Positions 34,521-43,442 of a stretch of DNA of 64,000 nucleotides are shown here, piece after piece. The translations under genes were made by a program, and so were the position numbers. The notes below the pieces were generated by a model. It was given only the letters and a program-made list of their open reading frames with translations, was not told the DNA's origin and made no database searches. Origin of the DNA: Mucilaginibacter agri (GTDB lineage: Bacteria; Bacteroidota; Bacteroidia; Sphingobacteriales; Sphingobacteriaceae); NCBI RefSeq assembly GCF_009928685.1, contig NZ_WWEO01000039.1:62001-126000 (forward strand), given 5' to 3'. Every line of letters begins with the position of its first letter. Position 1 is the first letter of the stretch.

Positions 34521-35411
34521 TTATTTGTCCTGTTGTTTAAAGTAGAATGCTTTACCGGCTTCCGTTTCCAAAAAGTTTTCGGCTTCATCATGGTCGGTAG
34601 AAATACTTACCTGTAACCATTTTTCCATATCGGCGGCACGCGCTGCGTCGGCATTTTTTAGCATACCAATCGCTTCGCTCCCCAACACTAAATGTATAGG
34701 AGGCTCTGGATTGTTAACCAGGTCTATCATTACTTTAGCTGCCTTATCAGGATCGCCCATTGGGATAAATTTGCCGCTGGTAAATAGTTCGGTGCGTTTT
34801 TCAACGGTTTCTTCATAGCCTTCTACCGTGGGGGCGTAGGTCATAGATGCGCCTGCCCAATCCGTGCGGAAGCCGCCTGGTTCTACCGAAGTAACCAATA
34901 TGCCGAGTGGGGCAACTTCTTTTGCTAACGCTTCGCTGAAACCACTCAGCCCGAATTTTGCTGCCTGATAAATGCTCACGCCTGGATTTCCAACGCGGCC
35001 GCCGATAGAACTGATCTGCAAAATGCGGCCCGAGCGTTGTTTTCGCATGTACGGCAACACGGCACGGGTTATTTCGATAGGGGCGTATAAGTTCGTCTCC
35101 AGTTGGCTGCGCACCTGCTCTTCTGTAAATGCTTCGGCGGCGCCCACAATGCCGAAACCGGCATTGTTAACCAATACGTCAATGCGACCGAAATGGGCAA
35201 CGACTTTTGCTACGGTATCATAAACGTCTTTATACTGGGTAACGTCCAATTGCAAGGGTAATATCTGGTCTGGGTATTTTTCTACCAGGTCGTTCAATTG
35301 TTCGGGGGTGCGGGCTGTGGCGGCAACTTTATCGCCTGCGGCCAGCGCTGCTTCTGTAAGGCTACGCCCCAATCCGCGGGAGCTGCCTGTTATAAACCAA
35401 ATTTTTGTCAT
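34521..35411 (-). CDS. Short-chain dehydrogenase/reductase
   Basis: 296 aa, classical SDR with cofactor motif ITGSSRGLGRSL (TGxxxGxG), NNAGFG, catalytic Ser in ISSIGGRVG and Tyr/Lys in YQAAKFG. TSVEPGGFRTDWAGASM follows, and the C-terminal substrate region is longer than minimal SDRs. It would reduce or oxidise a carbonyl/alcohol with NAD(P)H in the cytosol; the substrate is unknown. A -7 element lies at 35433-35440. Confidence 0.9.
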   Translation of the reverse strand: MTKIWFITGSSRGLGRSLTEAALAAGDKVAATARTPEQLNDLVEKYPDQILPLQLDVTQYKDVYDTVAKVVAHFGRIDVLVNNAGFGIVGAAEAFTEEQVRSQLETNLYAPIEITRAVLPYMRKQRSGRILQISSIGGRVGNPGVSIYQAAKFGLSGFSEALAKEVAPLGILVTSVEPGGFRTDWAGASMTYAPTVEGYEETVEKRTELFTSGKFIPMGDPDKAAKVMIDLVNNPEPPIHLVLGSEAIGMLKNADAARAADMEKWLQVSISTDHDEAENFLETEAGKAFYFKQQDK

Positions 35412-35432
35412 CGTTGTAGATTTTTAATAAGT

Positions 35433-35440
35433 CAAAGGTA
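35433..35440 (-). promoter_or_regulatory. -7 promoter element of the SDR gene
   Basis: Minus-strand TACCTTTG matches TAnnTTTG exactly, 22 bp before the ATG. Confidence 0.45.
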
Positions 35441-35530
35441 GGGCAGATTGTCTCCCAGCGTTTTGCTGTAAAGCTCAATGTGTTTTGTTAAAAGGCTCAA
35501 GCCTTAATAATTATTTAAAGTGGTTATCAC

Positions 35531-35561
35531 TTGATAAAGACAATTAATAACGGCTACTTTG
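35531..35561 (+). promoter_or_regulatory. Promoter of the Anbu gene
   Basis: TTG (35531-35533), 20 bases, then CTACTTTG (35554-35561): one mismatch to TAnnTTTG with ideal 19-21 base spacing. The gene starts at 35584. Confidence 0.55.
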
Positions 35562-35583
35562 CAGCACTAATTTATTTTGAAAT

Positions 35584-36339
35584 ATGACCTATTGTTTGGG
35601 CATTAAAGTAAAACAGGGGCTGGTTGCCATTGCCGATACGCGTATTACATCGGGTACGGACGTAACCATCAAAAAAAAGCTGTTTGTTTTACAAAAAGAA
35701 AAGAGTTCGATGTTTATCATGACCAGTGGTTTGCGCTCGGTGCGCGACAAGGCCATGGTTTATTTTGAAGAACTGCTGGACACCAACCTCGATCAATATG
35801 ATAAGCTATATAAAGCTGTAAATGCCTTTGGCGAACAGGTGAAGCGCGTTGGCGTAGAAGATCGCGAGTCGTTAGAGAAAGCCGGCTTTAAGTTTAACCT
35901 TAACACCATTATTGGCGGCCAAATGAAGGACGATGAAGAGCATAAGCTGTTCTTGCTCTATCCCGAAGGTAACTGGGTTGAGCTTGGTGAAGGCGCACCT
36001 TATGTAATTATTGGTAATGCGGCACAAGGAAAAGCAATATTAAATCGCAGCCTAAATCGCGACTCTAGTTTAAAGTTGTGTTTAAAAGCGGGTTTCCTTT
36101 CGTTCGACTCCACAAGGATTAGCGCTGCTGATGTTGACTTCCCGATAGACGTTGCTATTTATGAGAGTAATAGCTTCAATATGGTGGAGCACCATTATGA
36201 TCAGGACGATCTTGGAAAAGTATCGGCACAGTGGGATATGGAATTAAAAAAAGCGCTTAAAAACATCTCAAACCAATGGATGGATGCCGCGTTTAATGAA
36301 TTAACGAAGACTAAAAAGAAAAAGGGTAAAAAAGCATGA
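35584..36339 (+). CDS. Anbu-type proteasome-related peptidase
   Basis: 251 aa. Starts MTYCLGIKVKQGLVAIADTR, so Thr2 becomes the N-terminal nucleophile after Met removal, with Asp/Lys of the Ntn site expected downstream. The residues TRITSGTDVT and FIMTSGLRSVRDK match Anbu (ancestral beta-subunit), a relative of HslV that forms helical or ring-like assemblies. The Lys-rich tail (TKTKKKKGKKA) is unusual. Its stop overlaps the transglutaminase start by four bases. In most genomes Anbu is joined by alpha-E and ATP-grasp genes; these are missing here. Confidence 0.85.
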   Translation: MTYCLGIKVKQGLVAIADTRITSGTDVTIKKKLFVLQKEKSSMFIMTSGLRSVRDKAMVYFEELLDTNLDQYDKLYKAVNAFGEQVKRVGVEDRESLEKAGFKFNLNTIIGGQMKDDEEHKLFLLYPEGNWVELGEGAPYVIIGNAAQGKAILNRSLNRDSSLKLCLKAGFLSFDSTRISAADVDFPIDVAIYESNSFNMVEHHYDQDDLGKVSAQWDMELKKALKNISNQWMDAAFNELTKTKKKKGKKA

Positions 36340-37178
36340 AGTTCAGCGTTTCGGGGGCATTAAGTTACGAGGTGAAAGCCGCCTCAACATTCATTTTAAA
36401 TATTCATGCCCTCAGAACGCCGGCGCAGGCAGTACTGGAAGAGACATTTAAACTCGACCCTTATTTTAAATCGGAAGAACTGGCCTGGCCGGGCGAAAAC
36501 CGTTATGTGCGTTTTGAGGTAACCGAGCCGGCTTACCTCAATATTAATTACCATGCTATTGTTGATACTTCGGTAAAACTAACCCCGGCCGATCAGTTGG
36601 TAGATACGCCGGTTATTGAGTTGGACGCTACCACACTACATTATTTATCGCCAAGCAGATATTGTCAGTCTGATAAGTTATTTCGCTTTGCGCACAGCAA
36701 GTTTGGCAAAATAGATAACGCTTTTGAAAAGGTATTAGCCCTTACCGACTGGATTTACGAGAACGTAGAATACCTGAGCGGCTCTACCAATTCGCAAACT
36801 TCGGCCTATGACACCGTGGCCGAGCAGGCTGGTGTTTGCCGCGATTTTGCCCACCTGGGCATAGCGCTTTGCCGCGCATTGGATATCCCTGCCAGGTATT
36901 TTACCGGATATGCTTTTCAATTAAACCCGCCCGATTTTCATGCCTGTTTTGAGGCATACATAGGGCACGAGTGGATATTGTTTGACGCTACCAGGCTGGT
37001 ACCCTTAAACGGAATAGTAAAAATTGCCACCGGTCGTGATGCTGCCGATGCCGCAATAGGTACTATTTTTGGCGACGTGCGTTGCACGTTTGTTTCGGCA
37101 TCGTGCCAACTGGCCGATAAGGATTTTGAACCCTATTACTACAAGGGCGACAATATTCAGGGCCTTACTTATTTGTAA
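36336..37178 (+). CDS. Transglutaminase-like cysteine protease paired with Anbu
   Basis: 280 aa. N-terminal beta domain of about 100 residues, then a transglutaminase-like core with Cys168 in EQAGVCRDFAHLG, His202 in PPDFHACFEAYIG and Asp217 in ILFDATRLVP, a complete Cys-His-Asp triad. The family cleaves or forms amide bonds. Four-base overlap with the Anbu gene implies coupled translation. In larger Anbu operons this protein accompanies circularly permuted ATP-grasp and alpha-E proteins in a predicted peptide-synthesis pathway; that role is a literature-based inference. Confidence 0.85.
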   Translation: MKFSVSGALSYEVKAASTFILNIHALRTPAQAVLEETFKLDPYFKSEELAWPGENRYVRFEVTEPAYLNINYHAIVDTSVKLTPADQLVDTPVIELDATTLHYLSPSRYCQSDKLFRFAHSKFGKIDNAFEKVLALTDWIYENVEYLSGSTNSQTSAYDTVAEQAGVCRDFAHLGIALCRALDIPARYFTGYAFQLNPPDFHACFEAYIGHEWILFDATRLVPLNGIVKIATGRDAADAAIGTIFGDVRCTFVSASCQLADKDFEPYYYKGDNIQGLTYL

Positions 37179-37239
37179 ACCAAATATTAAGCTTTAAAAC
37201 TCTTTAAACAGTTACGGTAAATAGTGGTTATAATTGCTA

Positions 37240-38487
37240 ATGGGCAAACCGCTATTGCTTACACTTACTTTGTTGCTGGCCTGCTGTTTTACGGTTAGCT
37301 TAAGGGCGCAGCAAAATAAAGAAATCCATATAACGCGTTATCCAGGGCGCGATAGTGTGGAGGTATTAAAAGATTCGGTACGGCAAGTAGATCTTTACGA
37401 TGTGCTGAAGGGATGGATGGGCAAAAAGCAACCTAAAGTACAGTCTCAACCCGTAATTACATCCAAGCCCAACTTCTCCATCATTCCAGCCATTGGTTAT
37501 ACGCTTACATCGGGCTTTGCTGTAAGTTTATCGGGTAATGCCATTTTTAAGCTCGATTCTTTATCAAAGGTTTCTACAGTTACAGCCAGTGCTACAATTT
37601 CTTCGCGCAAACAATTATTGATACCTGTTCAGTCAACCATATGGCTTAGAAATGGTAAATATGTATTGATTGGCGATTACCGCTTTTACAAATATCCCCA
37701 AAGCACTTATGGGCTCGGCAGCGTCTCGCCTGCCGAAAATCAAAACCCGATGAATTTTAACCTCATTAGGTTTTATGAAACTATTATGCGCAAAATTACC
37801 GGCAATTTTTATTTAGGGCTTGGTTACGCGATTGACTATCATGCTAACATTTCCGAAGAGGGTCTTAAAACGGGTGTGCCTACAGATTATGTGCTGTATG
37901 GCGCAGCAACGCACACTGTATCGTCGGGCCTAACCTTTAACGCGCTTTACGATAGCAGGGACAATTCTATCAACGCATCTCATGGTGGTTACGCCTCTAT
38001 GCAGTTTAAAGATAACTACAAGTTCTTAGGCAGCAACTCGGGTTGGCGATCGCTGATATTAGATGTTCGTAAATATTTCAGGTTCCCGGCCAGTAGCGAA
38101 AATGTACTGGCTTTTTGGAGTTATGATTGGGTGGTGATTAGCGGAAAACCGCCCTACCTCGATTTGCCCGCTAACGGTTGGGATGCCTATTCTACCACCA
38201 GTCGTGGTTATATACAGGGAAGGTTCAGAGGCGCACAAATGCTTTATTTTGAGAGTGAGTACCGCTTCCGCATTACCCGTAACGGCTTGCTAGGCGGTGT
38301 GCTGTTTGCTAATGCGCAGGCGTTTTCTGCCGCGCCGGGCACTAACGTGCAGTCAATTCAACCGGCAATTGGCCCGGGTTTAAGGTTAAAGCTCAATAAG
38401 GTTTCGCGCACAAATATTTGCCTTGATTACGGCTTCGGTGCTCATGGCTCAAACGGCTTGTTTGTGAATGTGGGCGAAGTGTTTTAA
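37240..38487 (+). CDS. BamA/TamA-like outer membrane barrel protein (surface antigen family)
   Basis: 415 aa from ATG 37240; a TTG two codons upstream is rejected. Signal peptide LLLTLTLLLACCFTVSLRAQ. The mature part (from about residue 75) is a beta-barrel like the C-terminal domain of the BamA/TamA superfamily, with TVSSGLTFNALYDSRDNSIN and GYASMQFK, and VLAFWSYDWVVISGKPPYLD. No POTRA domains are present and the chain ends in VGEVF (terminal Phe). Short 'surface antigen' proteins of this type are frequent in Bacteroidota; the function is unknown. It lies 60 bp after the transglutaminase. Confidence 0.78.
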   Translation: MGKPLLLTLTLLLACCFTVSLRAQQNKEIHITRYPGRDSVEVLKDSVRQVDLYDVLKGWMGKKQPKVQSQPVITSKPNFSIIPAIGYTLTSGFAVSLSGNAIFKLDSLSKVSTVTASATISSRKQLLIPVQSTIWLRNGKYVLIGDYRFYKYPQSTYGLGSVSPAENQNPMNFNLIRFYETIMRKITGNFYLGLGYAIDYHANISEEGLKTGVPTDYVLYGAATHTVSSGLTFNALYDSRDNSINASHGGYASMQFKDNYKFLGSNSGWRSLILDVRKYFRFPASSENVLAFWSYDWVVISGKPPYLDLPANGWDAYSTTSRGYIQGRFRGAQMLYFESEYRFRITRNGLLGGVLFANAQAFSAAPGTNVQSIQPAIGPGLRLKLNKVSRTNICLDYGFGAHGSNGLFVNVGEVF

Positions 38488-38531
38488 ACATAATATCCCC
38501 ACAGATGTTATTCGGGTAAGACTAAAAGCTT

Positions 38532-39086
38532 ATGGAAGAGCAAAAGATAATTTCTGGCCGAAACGAAATGGAGGTATGGCCGCTAATTGAGGCCGACCTT
38601 AACAGCGAAGATATGTTTACCTACGATATCCTGATTGAGCAGGGTAACAAGAGGATTCAACTATATATTGATATCGATCCGGGAGGTGGATTTGAGGGCG
38701 GATCTGAGTCAACCCAGCTAAAGTCGCCCTTGCCTGTTTCCAGCGATTTTAAGTTTGCTATTCATCACCAGGGTTTTATAGATAGCGTAGGCAAATTTTT
38801 CGGGATGCAGGATGTAACTACCGGTTACCCTGAGTTTGACAAAAAAGTTATCGTTGAAACCAACGACAAAGAAAGAATATCCCAGGTATTTGCCGATGCA
38901 GAAGTAAGGGACATTTTTGCAAAACTGGATAATTTTACCCTTGGCATCCATACCCATCAGGTAGAAGATAGTGACGTTAAGCACCCTTGGCTGGAGTTTA
39001 ATACAGATGAGGCTATTGATGATAGCGAACAGCTGCGCCAGATTTACCACGGTTTTTGCAAGGTGCTGGCCCATCTTGCTGAATAA
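38532..39086 (+). CDS. Soluble acidic protein, unknown function
   Basis: 184 aa, acidic and without a signal peptide or helices in the membrane. It contains FTYDILIEQGNKRIQLYIDI, DPGGGFEGGSESTQLKSP and ending QLRQIYHGFCKVLAHLAE. No family is recognised. It follows the barrel protein by 44 bp, so it may be a downstream passenger of that transcript, and is convergent with the TonB receptor gene. Codon use is ordinary for the window. Confidence 0.65.
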   Translation: MEEQKIISGRNEMEVWPLIEADLNSEDMFTYDILIEQGNKRIQLYIDIDPGGGFEGGSESTQLKSPLPVSSDFKFAIHHQGFIDSVGKFFGMQDVTTGYPEFDKKVIVETNDKERISQVFADAEVRDIFAKLDNFTLGIHTHQVEDSDVKHPWLEFNTDEAIDDSEQLRQIYHGFCKVLAHLAE

Positions 39087-39095
39087 TATAGGGGG

Positions 39096-41558
39096 CTAAA
39101 ACGGTACAATTATTTTCAGGCTAACATTTCGCCCCATATTATAAATGCCCATGCGGCCGTTGGGTGATGCGGCGTAATATTCAAAATACTTTAGTCGGTT
39201 AAGGTTTGATTGGTAGGTCACATCGAACAGGTTATCTACCTGCAAAAAGATATCGCAGATACTCTTTCCGGATTTACGCTGAATCGTAATGCCAATGCCC
39301 GCGTTGATCAGCGTGTATCCTGCTGTGTAGCTTTCCGTATTGTCGAGCGCGTAGAAATGGTTTTGCGCTGCATTTATATCTGCATCAAACTTAAAATAAG
39401 GTTTGCTTAGGCAGTGATAATTATTTTGTGCGGTTAACTTAACACCCGAACGTATATGCAGTGGAGGGATAAAGGGCAGGTACTTAGCCGCATCGCCGTA
39501 TTTGACTATTAACCCGGTGTTTTTATTTAGCCCCTGGGTACAAGCCAGGCTGTTGTTGAATATGAGCCATTTAATGCCCTCAGGATGAATGTTCAAGCTT
39601 ACCTCCGCGCCATATAGCCGTGCCTTAGATTGCTGATATTGGTAGGTTAAATTGCCAGGGACAATAACCACTGGGTTGCCACTGGCATCGGTAACACGTG
39701 CCTGATATATGTAGTTTTGGATCTGGTTGTTAAACAATTCGATACTTAAGTCTAGATTTTGCAGCCAGGCCATCAGGCCAAGGTCTAACTGGGTATTAAA
39801 TTCCGGCTTAAAATTGCGGTTACCAAGGTAAACGATATGCGCCCCGGGATCGAGCCCATTCGAGCCAATTTCGGTAATGTTGGGTGCGCGATAACCCCGA
39901 GCTATGTTTGCTTTGATTAATAGCTTTTCGGTAAGATTGTAGGTTAATCCTAAGCTTCCCGAAAAGCCTTGGTAATAATGATCGAACCTTGGAAACTGTA
40001 GATAGGCTCCGGTGGTGTTACCATTAGTAATGTGTTGGCCGAAACCTGTAAGAGGGTTAGTTCCCACAAAGAAATCGTTCCAGTGGATGCTCCGGTTATC
40101 CAACCTCAAACCGCCCGAAATATCAAGCTTTCCAACAGACCTTTTTGTGAAAAAATAGCCACCTACATCAAACAGGTTATAATCTGGTATCGGGAAATCT
40201 GTTCCGTTTTTACTGCGGTTACTTTGATACATGCCGCCAATGCCAACCGTGTTTTCAAACCCGGCGAGTGTCGGTAAGTTATATTTTACATCGTAACTAA
40301 AAGTATTCAATATCACATATAAGCCCGCTTGTTGCGGCAATGTGGGGTGGTTGTATTCTCTGCGGATACTTTGTTGCGCGCCTAATAAAACATCTATATT
40401 GCCGCCGCCTAATTTAACTTCCGAACTGCTGTAAAGCCTGTAATGCTGTATACGTTGGTGCAGTGGATTGATGGCGTAAGTTTTCAATTCGTCCTCTGGT
40501 ACAATTGGCCGGTTTTTAATGTCGTCGCCTTGATCCAACACCTGCCGGGTAAAGCGCCGGCTCAGCGAATCGCGGCTGCCATCGGGAATTTCCTGGCGGT
40601 TATCGTAAAGCGTGGCTGCTATCTTACTGTACCCCCAATTTTTATCAACCCGCGCGGCGGCAGATAAGTTATACTCTTTAAAAGCTGTGCCATAAACTGT
40701 GCCGTCTATCTTATTGCTGTAGCTGTAAGCCTGTTTAGCAGTGCCCCGAAAAGTGTATTTCCAATCATTTGCCCGATAACCTAATCCTAGCGAAGTGCCT
40801 ACCATGCCATTGTTGGTATGGTAATCAACGGTGGCGTCGCCACTTAGTTTATGGTTGTCATAAGCAGGAACAGCCGGTATCATGTTAATTACCCCCGCCA
40901 ATGCATCAGATCCGTAAGTTAAGCTAGCTGGCCCTTTAACCACCTCTGCACGGGCTACACCATATTGATCTATTTCAATGCCGTGTTCATCGCCCCATTG
41001 CTGACCTTCTTGTCGCAAACCATCGTATAAAGTAAGTACCCTGTTATAGCCTAAACCGCGGATAAAGGGTTTGGATACATTTGGCCCCGTTGTTACTGCA
41101 CTCACACCCGGTACGCCTTTTACTATAGCATCAATCAGATTATTGTTTACGTTTTGATCCATCATTTTTTTAGTCATCACGGCAACGGGTATCGGGCTTT
41201 TGCGTACTTCAGTAGCCCGGCTGGCTCCGGTTACCACTACTTCGTTAAGGTTAGAAGGGTTTTCTTTTAATTGAACGTTAAGCGAGGTTGTATTATCAGC
41301 TTTTACCTCTACCTGCAATTGCTGCCGGGTATATCCTACGCCCGAAAATATGATGTTATGATTGCCCGCCGGGATGTTTGCCAGTTCATAGAAACCCTGC
41401 TCGTTGGTAAGGGTGCCATACCGGGTATTGCTAAGCTGAATAGAGATATGGCTGATAGCAACACTGTTAGACGTTACGCGCCCTTTTACAGAGCCATGTT
41501 GTGAATAGGCTATTGTTGAAGTGATTATAAAAAGTGCGACGAGGGAGAGAGATTTCAT
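39096..41558 (-). CDS. TonB-dependent outer membrane receptor, probable siderophore type
   Basis: 820 aa. Signal peptide (residues 1-19), CarboxypepD_reg-like domain (residues ~22-105, GSVKGRVTSNSVAISHISI and GVGYTRQQLQVEVK), TonB box region and plug (NEVVVTGASRATEV), then a 22-strand barrel ending PNGRMGIYNMGRNVSLKIIVPF split by loops, terminal Phe. It imports an iron-siderophore or similar large ligand using TonB energy. Its promoter is overlapped by twin palindromes (41568-41605), and an AraC regulator and a siderophore-interacting reductase lie divergently, so iron is likely. The exact ligand is unknown. Confidence 0.88.
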   Translation of the reverse strand: MKSLSLVALFIITSTIAYSQHGSVKGRVTSNSVAISHISIQLSNTRYGTLTNEQGFYELANIPAGNHNIIFSGVGYTRQQLQVEVKADNTTSLNVQLKENPSNLNEVVVTGASRATEVRKSPIPVAVMTKKMMDQNVNNNLIDAIVKGVPGVSAVTTGPNVSKPFIRGLGYNRVLTLYDGLRQEGQQWGDEHGIEIDQYGVARAEVVKGPASLTYGSDALAGVINMIPAVPAYDNHKLSGDATVDYHTNNGMVGTSLGLGYRANDWKYTFRGTAKQAYSYSNKIDGTVYGTAFKEYNLSAAARVDKNWGYSKIAATLYDNRQEIPDGSRDSLSRRFTRQVLDQGDDIKNRPIVPEDELKTYAINPLHQRIQHYRLYSSSEVKLGGGNIDVLLGAQQSIRREYNHPTLPQQAGLYVILNTFSYDVKYNLPTLAGFENTVGIGGMYQSNRSKNGTDFPIPDYNLFDVGGYFFTKRSVGKLDISGGLRLDNRSIHWNDFFVGTNPLTGFGQHITNGNTTGAYLQFPRFDHYYQGFSGSLGLTYNLTEKLLIKANIARGYRAPNITEIGSNGLDPGAHIVYLGNRNFKPEFNTQLDLGLMAWLQNLDLSIELFNNQIQNYIYQARVTDASGNPVVIVPGNLTYQYQQSKARLYGAEVSLNIHPEGIKWLIFNNSLACTQGLNKNTGLIVKYGDAAKYLPFIPPLHIRSGVKLTAQNNYHCLSKPYFKFDADINAAQNHFYALDNTESYTAGYTLINAGIGITIQRKSGKSICDIFLQVDNLFDVTYQSNLNRLKYFEYYAASPNGRMGIYNMGRNVSLKIIVPF

Positions 41559-41563
41559 AAATA

Positions 41564-41605
41564 CAAATTTAGACTAATCTATTTAATAATTTAGATTAGT
41601 CTAAA
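41564..41605. promoter_or_regulatory. Twin TTAGA-N4-TCTA operators over the TonB receptor promoter
   Basis: Two quasi-palindromes, TTAGA-CTAA-TCTA (41569-41581) and TTAGA-TTAG-TCTAA (41591-41604), lie 22 bp apart and mirror each other as 13-bp arms 41568-41580 and 41593-41605. The minus-strand -7 element TAAATTTG (41571-41564) overlaps the first. The core resembles DtxR/IdeR-type iron boxes (TTAG...CTAA). Location between divergent TonB receptor and AraC genes fits iron repression. Motif seen; regulator inferred. Confidence 0.6.
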
Positions 41606-41684
41606 ATATAGTTTATGTGTGGCTAATATCGTTTACTTACTTCACGGTTTTTCATCCCCGGTAATTTTTACATTTGAAGAACTT

Positions 41685-42539
41685 ATGAAAAATATCCCTG
41701 TACATCAGTTAAAGGACAGGGTAGGTTTGGCTGGAATTGAGATTAGCCGTTTCAAAGCCGGCGACCTGCCAGAGAACGATGAGACACTTGGAGCCCATCG
41801 CGACGATCATTATCTGTTCTTTTTATTAGAAGAGGGGGAGGCTTCGCTTATGATCGATTTTCAGGAGGTGGCCTTTTCAACCAACACGTTATATTATGTA
41901 CTGCCGGGTCAAGTACACCACCGTGTTAATAATGAAATTGCTTACGGATGGTTTTTAGCAGTAGACCCGATGCTGATATCGCCCGATTATCGTAGCGTTT
42001 TTGAAAATCAACTGCTTTTGCAGCAGCCTTGTTTACTAGATGCAAAGCAGATGCAGCAATTCCGCAACTTATTAAACATACTGCACGAAAAATATTCAGA
42101 AGACGAACGGGGGCCTTTTTATGTACACATTGTGCATTCGCTCTTGCAATCATTTATAGGCATGGTAGCTCGTAACTATGGGCAAGTTAACTGGCCTGGG
42201 GTGCAGTTAACCCGCCCGGTGCAGCTATCGCAACAATTTAAAAAAATGTTGAGTGAGAACATGCGATCTATCAAAAGCCCCTCGGCCTATGCTTCGAAAC
42301 TTCATGTATCCGAGTCGTACCTTAACGAATCTTTGAAGAAGACAACCGGGTTTCCGGTAAGCTATTGGATAATGCAGGAAGTAATGATGGAAGCCAAGCG
42401 CTTGTTATATTACAGCGAGCTGAATGTAAAAGAAATTGCACACGATTTGGGGTATGACGATCATACCTATTTTTCGCGTTTGTTTAAGAAAACAGTGGAA
42501 GCTACACCTTTAGATTTTCGCCATCAGTACCGCAAATAG
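41685..42539 (+). CDS. AraC-family regulator of the iron module
   Basis: 284 aa from ATG 41685; a GTG at 41619 opens the frame earlier but lacks support, and the family starts near MKNIPVHQLKDRVGL. N-terminal cupin-like domain (HRDDHYLFFLLEEGEASLM), C-terminal HTHs SPSAYASKLHVSESYLNESL and IAHDLGYDDHTYFSRLFKK, then TPLDFRHQYR. The cupin may bind an iron-siderophore or another ligand. It diverges from the TonB receptor and precedes the siderophore-interacting protein by 76 bp. Confidence 0.9.
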   Translation: MKNIPVHQLKDRVGLAGIEISRFKAGDLPENDETLGAHRDDHYLFFLLEEGEASLMIDFQEVAFSTNTLYYVLPGQVHHRVNNEIAYGWFLAVDPMLISPDYRSVFENQLLLQQPCLLDAKQMQQFRNLLNILHEKYSEDERGPFYVHIVHSLLQSFIGMVARNYGQVNWPGVQLTRPVQLSQQFKKMLSENMRSIKSPSAYASKLHVSESYLNESLKKTTGFPVSYWIMQEVMMEAKRLLYYSELNVKEIAHDLGYDDHTYFSRLFKKTVEATPLDFRHQYRK

Positions 42540-42615
42540 TCCAATCAATACCTTGATGTTTCTATTTATAATGGACTAATTTCCCTGTTTATTTGTATTG
42601 ATAAAATTGAAGTAC

Positions 42616-43332
42616 ATGGAAACATCCACTCTCGATAGAATAAAAAGTAAAGCAGCCAGACTTATCGAAGGCCGGTTGCTGCATGCCGGAACTGTATTGG
42701 AAGTGAGGCAATGGGAACCCAGCACACTAATAGAAATAGACCTGCATCTACCCGAAACCGACATGGCTCATTGGAGCGAAAACATCCCTTACATTAAGTT
42801 TAAAGTAGCTGCGCTTACTTATCGCGATTACACACCCTCTGGCTGGGATGCCGAAACCAGTACCTGCACCATATTTGTTGATGCAGCGCATAATGGCCCT
42901 GGTAGTTTGTGGGCACGGGGGGTACAAAAAGGCGCAACTATAAGTTACCTCAAAGTCGGCGAAACCCGTCATTACCCGATAGGCACAGCCTCTGTTATTG
43001 GCCTGGGCGATGAAAGCAGCCTTGGGCATATGCTGGCATTGCAACAAACAGTAATACCAACTGGCCGTTTCTCGGGTGCGATAGTAATAGGCAATGAAGG
43101 ACACCGCCGGTTATTTGGCGAATATTTCCGGTCGCCCCTACAGGCTTTGGCACGTAATGATACTTATGGGCACCATAGTTTAAATCAATGGCTAATTAGT
43201 CAACAATACAGCCTCGATAACACCATTTTTTATCTTGCCGGAAATAATATCATGGTAGATCAGCTTCGCAAACTATTGCGGCAACAAGGCTATCACTCAG
43301 GGCAGATCAAAGCACAGGGCTTTTGGTCGTAA
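42616..43332 (+). CDS. Siderophore-interacting protein (ferric-siderophore reductase, SIP family)
   Basis: 238 aa from ATG 42616; a TTG six codons earlier opens the frame. SIP flavoprotein fold: FAD-binding motif LTYRDYTPSG (RxYT), GPGSLWARGVQKGA, GLGDESSLGHMLALQQ at the NAD(P)H-binding side and the ending GFWS that is typical of the family. It reduces Fe(III) in imported siderophores to release Fe(II) in the cytosol. Follows the AraC gene and ends before a terminator at 43356; with the TonB receptor it forms a complete uptake and release module. Confidence 0.88.
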   Translation: METSTLDRIKSKAARLIEGRLLHAGTVLEVRQWEPSTLIEIDLHLPETDMAHWSENIPYIKFKVAALTYRDYTPSGWDAETSTCTIFVDAAHNGPGSLWARGVQKGATISYLKVGETRHYPIGTASVIGLGDESSLGHMLALQQTVIPTGRFSGAIVIGNEGHRRLFGEYFRSPLQALARNDTYGHHSLNQWLISQQYSLDNTIFYLAGNNIMVDQLRKLLRQQGYHSGQIKAQGFWS

Positions 43333-43355
43333 AGCGATAAATGGGTTTATGTATT

Positions 43356-43388
43356 AAGTCTGCTACTTTTAAAGGGCAGACTTTTTTT
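43356..43388 (+). terminator. Terminator of the SIP gene
   Basis: AAGTCTGC (43356-43363) pairs with GCAGACTT (43376-43383) over a 12-nt loop, followed by a T-run to 43388. Confidence 0.85.
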
Positions 43389-43442
43389 ATTGACATAAAA
43401 GTCATATTTATGCACTCCCAATCTTTATAAACCTTTATCCAG

